From: Grifola frondosa
Taxonomy: Eukaryota; Basidiomycota; Agaricomycetes; Polyporales; Grifolaceae
Assembly (NCBI GenBank): GCA_001683735.1
Contig: LUGG01000003.1
Span: 930,001 to 994,000 of the forward strand
Direction: 5' to 3'
DNA: 64,000 nt
Below are positions 51,076 through 61,165 of the stretch, in pieces. How positions within the stretch are numbered: the stretch's first letter is position 1; each line of letters opens with the position of its first letter. The translations under genes were made by a program, and so were the position numbers. The notes under the pieces are model-generated. The model was given only the letters and a program-made list of their open reading frames with translations. It did not search any database and was not told the origin of the DNA.

Positions 51076-53809
51076 TCATATATTGCCAGAAGATTTTACT
51101 TTTGATATATTTTAATTTTAACCATCATATGTTTTTCTCTTTATTGCTCTATCAAGCATTTTTGATCAAGTCACCACATTGTGACTGTAGACTTTGCAGC
51201 TATGATTGTGACTGCAACTGTGATCGCATTCCAGATGCTTTGAGACTTCATGATTAAATTGTACTACACTCCCTTGCATCCAATTCACACTCTGAGCACT
51301 TCTGGCATTCTTGCAACTTCACCTGAGTGTGACTCTTTGACATCTTCAGCTCTGATGGTCTGATGATCTCAATTTCATGTGTCTTTGCCATCATACAACT
51401 TTTCTATCATTTCTGAGTTCATTCTGATCCTGCTCTGACCAGTCTGCACCAGTCCCCATTGTTGCTATGCATACCAGACCTCTCCACATGTTCAGGGCAA
51501 GATTGCATCATCTGATTGCATTTGCATTGTGAATTCAATGTGAGCTTCTGTTCCCTGTATGACAAGTTTAGTGGTTCATCCCACTTTCTTTTGTTTCATT
51601 TTTGCTTTCTCCATCGTGATACTTTGCGTTTCTTCATTTTATCTTAGGTACATTGCATATGTATTTATCCCTTGTTTTTGTGTTTTGCATTTGCATCTTA
51701 TGCTCATGTTTCGCTTTCTGAGCACCCTACATATTCAATTTCACATGCTTTTGCTCAGACTCATTGATATATGCCCTGTATTTACCTTATACACCTCAGA
51801 CAAGACAAGGAGACAAGTTTCCCCCTCGAGTTCAGAGCTCAGTTTCAGCACTGTAACTCATCATGATCATCTTCACATTTTTTGCTCATCTCACTGTGTT
51901 TATTATGAGTCATCCTTCGAACCTTTCTACTGAGTTCAACACTAGCTTCTTTACTGTGACTGTGACTACATTCCCTGAGTCTTGTGTTTGGCCCTACCCT
52001 GTCATGAGTAGAGTAGAGTTGAGTTTATTTCTGCTTCCTACCTCAGTTTCTTCTTCCCCCATACCTTTGTGTTCATGTTTGCATTCACAGAACCAAGACA
52101 AGAAGCCGTTAGGCCCACTCGTGACTTACCTTGTAAGTACAGATCTGAGCTATGATCTTCATGCATACAGAAGAGTGTGTGTTTATAATATAGATTTTGG
52201 CTTGGGCCTCATCTGAGTCTTATTAATATGGCATTTGATAAAACTATTGTGCAGTTTTGAAGACTGAGTAGGAGTCAGAGACCCTGTGATAGGATGCAAA
52301 AGGAGCTAAACACATGTAATTGGTGCAATAAAGTTGTGTAGAATTGCCGAATAGTCCTATCACAAGTGCTGGGTGTGCATTGTGCATTCTAATGGGGTAA
52401 TTTGAATGAAATCATGATGTATTATGGGTGCATTGTATCTGATGTTGTAAGATAAATCTATAATGAGGTAATTGTGAGTGTGATCCTACTCACATGCTTC
52501 TGCAAATTGGTAAGATATCTTGGAATGCAAAAATAGATAGGTGTTTGCATAGCAATGTGCATTGTATTAATGATTAAAGATTAACTATTTAAATTTACAT
52601 TTATATTCAAATTCAAAATTCAAAATTTTAATACAGACCTCTGCAAGGAGGAGTTACTTAATTTGTAATATGGATCTACTACATAAAATGCAGTCAAACA
52701 CATTTTTGATGTTTTCAAACACCACTTTTGCATTCTTCATATTCTAGCCAAATATTCTCTTAATATTCAGACATGCATTCCACCTGCATCTGTGAGCTTG
52801 CAAAACTTTCTCATCATAAAATCAATAATTAGGATGAGATTTTAGAGCTACAGAAAGAGATTAGTGCTGAAGTTATGACACTAAAAGAGAAGAGATTAAA
52901 GACATTAGCCAGTGATTATCCAAATACATAAAAGGATACAGATGAAGACTCATAGCATAATCAAATTGCAGAGGTAATGTGGAAAGATTACATATCAGGT
53001 AATTGTTACATCTCATACATTAATGGTGATGAGAGACAAGGAGGCTTGACAGCTTTTTGTTCATGAGATTAATTAATTTTTGTTCTTTTTACAGGTCAGG
53101 TGTTCAGGGCAGTATTGTATAAGATATCTTCTTTGCATATGAGAATACAAAAGATAGGATATAAAAGACATATAGTATATCTCATACAAAATTCAACATG
53201 AGCATAGTTAAGAATATATATGATAAATAAGATAGCCAAGTACAATAATCTGCAAGTTGTCTGTAATCAAGTATTTAACAATTAAAAATGATTGCCTGAT
53301 ATGCTTGACAATATCTTACCTTTCTTCTCAAATATAAATTTAGCCTTTGCTTGAAGATGCATGCAGATTGTTGTAGACATTAGCCAAGTCTAGCTGCTTC
53401 TTAAAAACATCCAACATGGCAATGCATGGCAATGCATTGCTCATCATTCAAGCATAACATAGCTTGCATCTTGACTCTGACATACCCAGCATATAACAAC
53501 AGGGGCCAAAGCTTGACTATTTGTATTCATAATTTGGAAGGCATCCTTGATCTTCACAGCAATGACTCAGATATCTTCAAGTGTGATAATTTCACTGCTA
53601 AAGAGCACAATGTTCAACTTTCTTTGCTAAAGTTTGCTAATGAGCTACTGATAGTCAGATAATTTTTGCATTTGAAGCCTGAATAAAAGGTCACAAGAGT
53701 AATCATGGTGAATTATGCAGGGTGAATAACAGCAGCAGGTGTGAGTGAATATGTGGCAGTAGCAGCAGAATCAAATACCATGTTCACATCACTAAATTGG
53801 GTGTAGCAC

Positions 53810-53905
53810 TTGCACTGCAGCTAAGTTACTTAATAAAAATATCAATTAAGTAAATCAGCTCTGAGGGAAATGAACTGATCATCAGTCAATCAATTTCTCA
53901 ATTCT
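53810..53905 (+). repeat. Repeat arm matching 57540-57625 in inverse orientation
   Basis: The segment around GCAGCTAAGTTACTTAATAA through AAGTAAATCAGCT is repeated as its reverse complement at 57540-57625. It lies at the outer side of the inverted-repeat element and probably belongs to the same family. Confidence 0.55.
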
Positions 53906-54094
53906 TTAAGGTAACAAATTCAATATAACTATGTTAGTAGATGTTGCAAGTCTTTGATCTTGAAAGACTTTGAACTTGGACTCGAGTTTATTAATTCAAA
54001 AAGAGTCAATTAAGCCTCTTTAAGCTCTTAAAGTAGGGCTGAGATAAGGCAGTACATTGAAAATAGTAGGTTCAACAGTATGTAACCAATTGAT

Positions 54095-55740
54095 AACTTA
54101 ATCTGCATACTTAGAATGTCTTATGCACCTAGGAATGAGTTTCAATTGTAGAAAGGTTTTCTCTGTCTTCAACTATGAGGCACCCTTTCTATATTAAATT
54201 ATGTGAGAAATTATAATAATAAGGACTATTCAAGCTTCTTATTAGAAATGAACAGAAAATAAGAATCAATATAATTTGAACAATAGGCATGAACAATAGA
54301 ATCTTTTTATCACAATAAGATAATAAATCAAGAACAATTATATCAAAGAACAATAAAAATTTAAATAGTAGATCAGAAACAATACTATCAAAGAACAATA
54401 AAAATAGATAATAGATAATTTTAGTACAATTGTCTCTTCACAATAAAAGTATGTTCATTGTAATTTATAAAAATATAAACAATAAGTATGCCCATAAAGG
54501 TCCAACAATAAGCATCTATTATTGGGGCCTAAACTTCAGTGTTCTTATCTTCAAGTATGCTGTATCTATTGACATACTCATATGTTAATTTTTAAGAAAA
54601 ATACAGGGAAATTAAAGCTTGAAGCACATGATTGACCTCCTATCATGTAAGGTTAGAATGTTAAAGGAGGTATTTTGGGAAGAGATTCTTGATTCTACTT
54701 TTTCTATAAGTTCATTTGTTCAAGTTCTTAAAGTGTAATTTTTCTTTCTTACTTTTATAGTTCTCAAACAGAGCCCAAGTGATATAATTTTACAAGATAC
54801 AAAGAAAATATGAATTAAGATTGTACAAGTTAAGAAGTGGAGAAGACACTGAATATAGTATCATTATATCAAAGTAAAAAAATCAGAAATACTTCAAATA
54901 ATAATAATAAATGCATAAAAGCTTGATACATGTGTCTTTCTTATCACTTACTTGAATAGTAAGGACATGTACTTCCTAAATCAGACCAAGCATTAGAAGA
55001 AGAATAATTATATAATGACAGTCCAACTTATATTAATATTTTCAATCACTATAATTTTTCCAGTATGGACTTTACCATTCTGGAGAAATTAAACTTTATT
55101 GTTGATTTAGATATATAAATTAATAATTAAGAAAATTTAAAGAAAAGACACATCTTGATGTTAACTATTTAATTAGGAAGTGGATAAAAGAAATGATGAG
55201 GATGGATGAAAAATAGATCACCATTTTATAGAGTTAGAACTTAGTGCTATCTACTGTCACATTTGATTGAAGTTATGTCACTAAATGTATAGATACAGCA
55301 TACAACACAAAGATTAGGTCCAATAATAGATGTTTATTGTTGGACCTTTATGGACAACATTTATTGTTTATATTTTCTTATAGACTACAATGAACACATT
55401 TTTTATTGTGAAGAGACAATTATACTAAAATTATCTATTGTCTATTTTTATTGTTCTTTGGTAGCATTGTTTCTGATTTATTGTTTAAATTTTGTTATTT
55501 TTTAATATTATTACTTGATTTATTATCTTATTATGATAAGAAGATTCTATTATTCATGTCTATTGTTCAAATTATATTGATTTTCATTTTCTGTTCATTT
55601 TCAATAAGAAGATTGAATAGTCCTTATTATTCTGATTTGATATATAAGGGGTGCTTCATAGCTGTGAGAGAGAGAGAACTTTTCTATAATTGAAAGTCAT
55701 CTGCACACTAAGTACACAGATTAGATTATTAAGTAGTTAT
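54095..55740. mobile_element. Non-coding element with long terminal inverted repeats
   Basis: Left arm 54095-54570 and right arm 55280-55740 are inverted copies of each other over about 450 bases. For example, CCAACAATAAGCATCTATTATTGG on the left corresponds to CCAATAATAGATGTTTATTGTTGG on the right, and TATTGTTCTTTG blocks pair with CAAAGAACAATA blocks. The 700-base interior (54571-55279) has no ORF of note, but it is itself repeated in inverse orientation at 57630-58330. This looks like a non-autonomous DNA element, or two LTR-like elements inserted head to head. Target duplications are not discernible. Confidence 0.55.
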
Positions 55741-56589
55741 AGACTTTTGTACCTATAGCCTCAGTAATTTGAAAAGACATTATTCATAAGGAACTATACT
55801 GAACAAAAATTAAAATATTTTGTTGCCTGTTCAAATTCTGTTTGCATATAAAAACATTTATAAATTTTTGCTTTATGTAATGTAAACTTTGCCTTTCTTT
55901 CTGCTAAAAATTTAAGCTTAAGACAAGGAGAATTATTAAAAAGTGACAGCTCACTACCAGTTCTGGAGATAGAGGTCTTTGGAAAAATATATTAGTCCAA
56001 ATGGATGCATCAATGACTGGAGGTATATAATCATCAGTCACATGTGCTTGGTCAATGGCTCCAGTGTTCACCAGGCACTCACCCATTCTGAGGACTTGTG
56101 TGCATCTATTGTGGACTTTCTCACACTCAGGTGGCTATTGGTTATTGGGCAACCTATGGTTGCTTAATGGTCATCAAATTGCACAAAGTCCCTGCTTCTT
56201 GATTTTTTGACCCTAATTTTCATTAAATCTGTGCTGCTTCTATCAATCTTGGCTGTCAATCTTAAATCTGAGTATCTACACACCTCTGTATGTCTATTCT
56301 TGGCTTGTAGAACTTGTGTTGGGTATTGATAATCATCTATTAAGCCCCCTCCCCTATCTCTCACTTTTTTGCACCTCCAAGTTACTTCCTAGCTACCACT
56401 TCCCTTTTTACCTCTTCATGTCACTTCCTAATGGCAGGCTCTACTCAGTGAGTAATATCTTTCTACATGATTTCATAGTGTTTACGTAGAGAGCAGGACT
56501 GAAAATGGAGGAGTTGCTGTGATTTTTGCTCCTGGGGAAAGAGCCAAGACTCTCTCCCTCAAGGAAAGGAATGTTTAGCTTTGTAACGA

Positions 56590-56995
56590 TTTTCACCCTT
56601 CTAAGTCATAGACACTGGTTTAGATGCCAAGACACAATGTGTTGATCATATAATTGGTCAGATGATGGAAGGATAGAGATGGTGTCATGTGGATGACACA
56701 TGATGAGTAAGACAAGGTGTAATGAGTAAGCCAGAAAGGTGGGAAAGGACCATTACATGCATAAATAGAAAACAGTATTCAAAATTAAATGTAAGTAAGC
56801 TCCTGAAACTTCAGCTCATTCAACTTCATTGAGCGCTTTTGCTATCATTCCAGGTAAGCTTTACTTTGTATTAGTATTACAGACAATTAAATTCATTGAA
56901 CACTTTCGCTATTGTTCCAGACTTTAGCCACATACAAATAAGTGTCAAGAGTAAGCTTACTTGTCGACCAGGCTTATTCATTACAAGCTTCCCCA
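56590..56995 (+). repeat. Leader repeat, copy 1 (TATA, leader, mini-intron)
   Basis: Shares a long stretch with 59700-60015. A GGTGGGAAAGGACCATTACATG block is followed by TATA-like GCATAAATAG (near 56760), CTCATTCAACTTCATTGA, and a CAG/GTAAGC donor at 56853/56854. A second CATTGAACACTTTCGCTATT copy ends in CAG at 56920, then AAGTGTCAAGAGTAAGC and ACTTGTCGACC follow. The two internal half-repeats bound a 67-base potential intron (56854-56920). Confidence 0.6.
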
Positions 56996-57539
56996 GCTGT
57001 TCCAAGTGTTTGGCCACCCCTTAGCACCTTTTTCTGAGGGAAAATGTTATGTTTATTTGCATAACACATCCCCAGAGATGTCTGCTACATTTGCCAAGTG
57101 GTGCCATGAGAAGATGATATTATTCATTGGTTTGAAGAAGGAGGCAGATGCTGCTGGTGAGTTCATGCATGCTTATATTTTTTATAACCCCCACCCATGC
57201 TATAAATTGTAGGATTGCTGGAGTTAAAGCCAGGGGACTGTGTTTTTGCATGTGACCTACATGGTGACAGTGGTCTGCACAACAATGTAATTGGGTTATT
57301 CCTGAACGACTGTATTTATTGATTCTGTTCATTCAGTAAAATTCTAACCATCACTATCATTATATTATATAGAAAAAGTCTGAATAAGAAAAGAGTCTCA
57401 TCTTAGAAGTCATTAAATGATAGTTGGGACTGAGATCCTCTCTTCAATGGACATTCAAAAAAACTGTGATCATGAATAATTGTGCTCAGCACCCACACAG
57501 GATTTACTGATATAGATATATTAGGTTTATTACTCCAAA

Positions 57540-58330
57540 CAACTGAGATACTGACTGACTAATAATCAGTCCATTTTTCTCATAGCTGATTTACTTAATT
57601 GATTATTTTATTAAGTAACTTAGCTGCATGTTACTGTACAGTCAATGACATAGCTTCAATTAAATGTAAAGAATATAAAGATAAGCAGTGCTAAGTCCTA
57701 ATTCTATAAAATGGTGGTATATATATATTTTTTTCTTTTTTCATTATATCTTTTATCCACTTCATGATCAAATGGTTAACTTTGAGATGTGTCTTTCTTC
57801 AGATTTTCTTGATTATCAATTTATATATATCTAGGTCAACAATACTAAATGGAGTTCAACTTTTTTTAAATGGTGAAGTCTATACTGGAAATTGTAGTGA
57901 TTGAAAACATTAATGTAAGTTGGACTAACATTATATCATTATCATCCTTTTAATGCTTGGGCTAATTTATAAAGTACATACCCTTACTATTCAAATAAAT
58001 GATAAGGAAGGCATGCACATCCACCTTCCATGCATCTATTGTCATTATTTTAAGTATTTCTGATTTTTTACTTTGTTATAATTATAGTATGTTCAGTGTT
58101 TTTCCTACTTCTTAACTTATAAAACTGTGACTCATATTTTCTTTGTGTCTTGTAAACCTATGTTACCTGGACCCTTTTGAGATCCTTTTTGAGAATTACA
58201 AATTGAAGAAAGAAAAATCATATTTTCAAAACTTGAACAAATAAACTCATAGAAGTGGAATCAAAACTCTCTTCCTCAAAATTCTCCCTCAACATTTTAA
58301 TACTACCTCTATAGCTCCTCCTGTCATATG
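57540..58330 (-). repeat. Inverted copy of the 54.6-55.3 kb interior plus 53.8 kb arm
   Basis: The reverse complement of 57630-58330 aligns with 54600-55280. Shared blocks include AGAAAATATGA, AAGTTAAGAAGT, and TCAGAAATACTT near 58040-58170. 57540-57625 aligns with 53810-53905. In this copy the interior runs directly into the arm, so the inverted repeats of the other copy are absent here. The intact order of the family may therefore be interior plus arm, with the long inverted repeats a later insertion. Confidence 0.5.
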
Positions 58331-58777
58331 TCTTTAGCTTTAATTTGTCTGTATTTTTCTATCAATCAATATGTGGCCAGATATTAGGATCAAATGGCAA
58401 CATAGCCCATGGAGTGCATTTTTGACTTTGCCATGATTTTTTAACTCAATATCGAGATCGTTAATGACACTGGCAGCACTTTTTTCACTGGTTGTATTTT
58501 CTGTGTGAATGAACTTTCATACCTGACGGCCCTTATTATTACTTCAGTGCTTAGTGTAAAAGCCATATCAGAGATCCAAAGGATTCGAATGTGATCACCA
58601 TCTTTTAGCATTTTTCTCTTTATCGACTCTTATTCAGATCTTAAATGTCTGTTTTGCGTTAAATTTTGCTTAAAAATGGTTCAAATAGTAGCCTTATTGG
58701 TCCTGTATGTCTGAAGTCACTTATTTTAAGACCAAAAAAGTAAGATAAAGCTAAAAAAAAAAGTGGAATTCGACATT

Positions 58778-59515
58778 TGCTGATGGAACAGTTGAGCCCA
58801 GTAAAGTGCCTAGCATCTTATGCCGGGTCACACATTTGTTAACGACTTCTCCGGAGTTTGTGATGCAGACAAGGTCAGGATCAAGATCCTTGTTGGGGTC
58901 TGACAGCAGTCAGAATCACATTCATATGGATGGCAGTGATAACACTCACATAAGGTGACATATGTAGCGAACAGGCATGTCCCATTCAACATGCCTCACT
59001 CACTGAAATCCACATAAGATGCTGCTAACTTGTTGAGCTGTTGGTTGGAAAGCAACATTTGATCCATGGGTTCGCTTCGGTTGGATCATCGTCATAGTTT
59101 TTTCACGGCCTGGATATGTTTTGATTTCATAATTGAGAAACAAAGTTCATTTAGCATAGCAAATTCCCAGATTATGTGATGGTAGTGCTTGAGAGAATGT
59201 TGACAGGGAAGGGAAAATCCTTCAAGTTGAACACCAGTAATCCAAAAGATTTCCCTGTTAAGATGGAATCTTTCAAAAGCATCTTGTAGCTGATGGAGTG
59301 TTCCCTCAGTATGCACATTATGCCGTACAAGGTAACAGAATTCAAGGAATGCTCGGATTGCATGTACTGTCTCCGGAGGGACATAGTCCACAATTGCCAG
59401 AAGGTATACCTATATTTTGATGTCAGCTAATGTGAAATTCCATGTTAAGGCCCTGCTTACCTTCATTAAAGCCTTTGAATCATCTCCTGTCCACTGCTTG
59501 AAACTGCATCCTTCA
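58778..59515 (-). pseudogene. KDZ/Plavaka-like transposase relic
   Basis: Reading 59515 downward, the frame gives GCSFKQWTGDDSKALMK, an intron 59460-59410 (GTAAGC...TATAG), then VYLLAIVDYVPPETVHAIRA, FLEFCYLVRHNVHTE, FSLPCQHSLKHYHHI and SIMKSKHIQAVKK. This pattern (QWTGDDSKALMK, then FCYLVR, then SLPRQHS, then ITESKHI) is, from memory, the conserved C-terminal part of KDZ/Plavaka-type transposases common in agaricomycetes. After one shift NQQLNKLAASYVDFSE follows, then a TGA where relatives would have Arg (a CGA-to-TGA change), then GMLNGTCL and VCITNSGEVVNK. The upstream catalytic part is missing. It is therefore a dead fragment, but less decayed than its surroundings. Confidence 0.6.
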
Positions 59516-59699
59516 TAAAAATGTCACAACCCAGAAAATAGAGGTACAACAGCAATACTAATAAAATTTGTCAGTTAAGATAATTGCACAAGGATGTCAG
59601 TATACATACCATTGATCAATATCTGCCAAAAATTTCAAAGCCTGCACTTTTGGATGTGCTTAATGTACTATTCAACCCAATTGTAACAATTTTCCTCTT

Positions 59700-60015
59700 T
59701 TGGATACAGATGCTGGGTAGATGCCAGAACGCAATGCATCCAGTCACATGGGAAATTAGGTCAGATGACCAATGGTGGGAAAGGACCATTGCATGTATAA
59801 ACGAAAGAAATGCTGTTGTTTTGCTTCTGAAACTTTAGCTCGTTCAACTTCATTGAACACATTTGCTATTGTTTCAGGTAAGCAGTGTTGTATTAGTATT
59901 AGGATACTTAATTAACTTCGTTGAACACATTTGCTGTTGTTTCAGTATCGTCTCAATTGCCACACGTACAAATCAGTGTCGAGAGTAAGCCTACTTGTCA
60001 ACATTGTAGCTGATT
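59700..60015 (+). repeat. Leader repeat, copy 2 (TATA, leader, mini-intron)
   Basis: Homologous to 56590-56995. GGTGGGAAAGGACCATTGCATG is followed by TATA-like GTATAAACG near 59795 and CTCGTTCAACTTCATTGAAC. The half-repeats at 59846-59877 and 59914-59945 each end in TTTCAG. The first is followed at once by GTAAGC, so 59878-59945 is a 68-base potential intron bounded by the duplication. The repeat then continues AGTGTCGAGAGTAAGC to about 60015 and leads into the ORF at 60041. Confidence 0.6.
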
Positions 60016-60040
60016 TGTTACAGTTTGAACGAGCTCATTG

Positions 60041-60425
60041 ATGGCCTCTCATAGTGTCAAACCCCCATATTACTTCCTCCATCGACAGCCAGTGGGTGAC
60101 AATCACCTCCCAAGAGCCAACCTATGAAGACTTCCCCCTTCTCTCTGCTAAAGAAGCCTCGACAGTTGTTGCTGCCACTGAAAACTTCATCAGAGAATTT
60201 TCCACTATCTCCATCGACTACATGGATGCCACACTTGAGCCACGAAGTGTTGAGCACTTCACTGAAACTATTCCGATCTACCTCGCCAATGAGGGCAAGC
60301 AAGAGCATCAGTTCATCGTCGACCCTGTCATCGTTAACGGGCACATCCCGATGACCTACTGTGTCCAGGGTTATTCCCTGACCATACTTCAGGCCGTAGG
60401 CCTCGACCAATTCAGCTTTGACTGA
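60041..60425 (+). CDS. Small unknown protein downstream of the leader repeat
   Basis: I do not recognise this protein. An ATG at 60041 (MASHSV) lies just after the leader repeat. The long open frame SNPHITSSIDSQWVTITSQ continues one base out of register to FDQ-like AVGLDQFSFD with TGA at 60423-60425, about 125 residues. The segment is acidic and soluble, and keeps many CpGs while its surroundings have lost theirs. An antisense frame (60452 to 60057, starting MKVIETDAVSVKAELVEAYG, 131 residues) is equally open with its own ATG, so the strand is uncertain. I favour plus because of the TATA-leader-intron order upstream. It may be a transposon-borne gene or a recent insertion. Confidence 0.3.
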
Positions 60426-61009
60426 GACTGCATCTGTCTCAATGACCTTCACTTCAATAGGGCCACAAGGGCACTTCTGACCGAGGCTCGCCTCACCCTC
60501 TACCTTACTAGTATCTATTTAGAAAAAGTTTTTCTCTATCTAGACGATAATTGCCCTCTCCCCTCCAACTCATGTGTAAGCTGTAAGTCGTTAAAATTCT
60601 TTATAGCTATGATGCGATTATGAAGTTGTTGCATTTGTTGACATTGATGCAACATCACAGCCACAAGCGTCATGAGGATAGCATTGGTAGGTATGAGCAT
60701 AGGATCTAAAAAAGTAATTAGACAAATTTAATGTAAATAATTTACTTCTTACCATTTCACAAATGGTCACACACATTGGTGAGTAAATGAAGGTGTTCAG
60801 CATTGGCATTGTCCTGCTCATCTACTACCTCTCCAAGCACCAGGCCGCTCAAAGTGTCCATCTTCTCCTGGTAAAAAGCTTCCTCTTCTATAAGCATTCT
60901 CACGTCCTCTGACATATTTTTGTAATATTTTCTGTAACAGTGTATGAGACATCCTAAGTATATAGCATAATTGTTACTAAGTAGCTATATACTGTTGGAC
61001 TGACACTAA

Positions 61010-61165
61010 GGATGACTTTCAATTGTAGAAAGGTGCTTCTCCCTTTAGCTATAAGATACCCTTTATATACTAAATTATGTGGGAAAATCAAAACAATAAG
61101 AACTATTCAATCTTTTTTATTGGACATGAATAGAAAATGGAAAATAATATGATTTAAACCTTTAT
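61010..61165 (+). repeat. Partial third copy of the inverted-repeat arm
   Basis: TTTCAATTGTAGAAAGGT, ATACTAAATTATGTG, and AAGAACTATTCAATCTT correspond to blocks at 54140-54240. The match fades after about 61165. It is a solo fragment of the arm of the element at 54095-55740. Confidence 0.5.
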
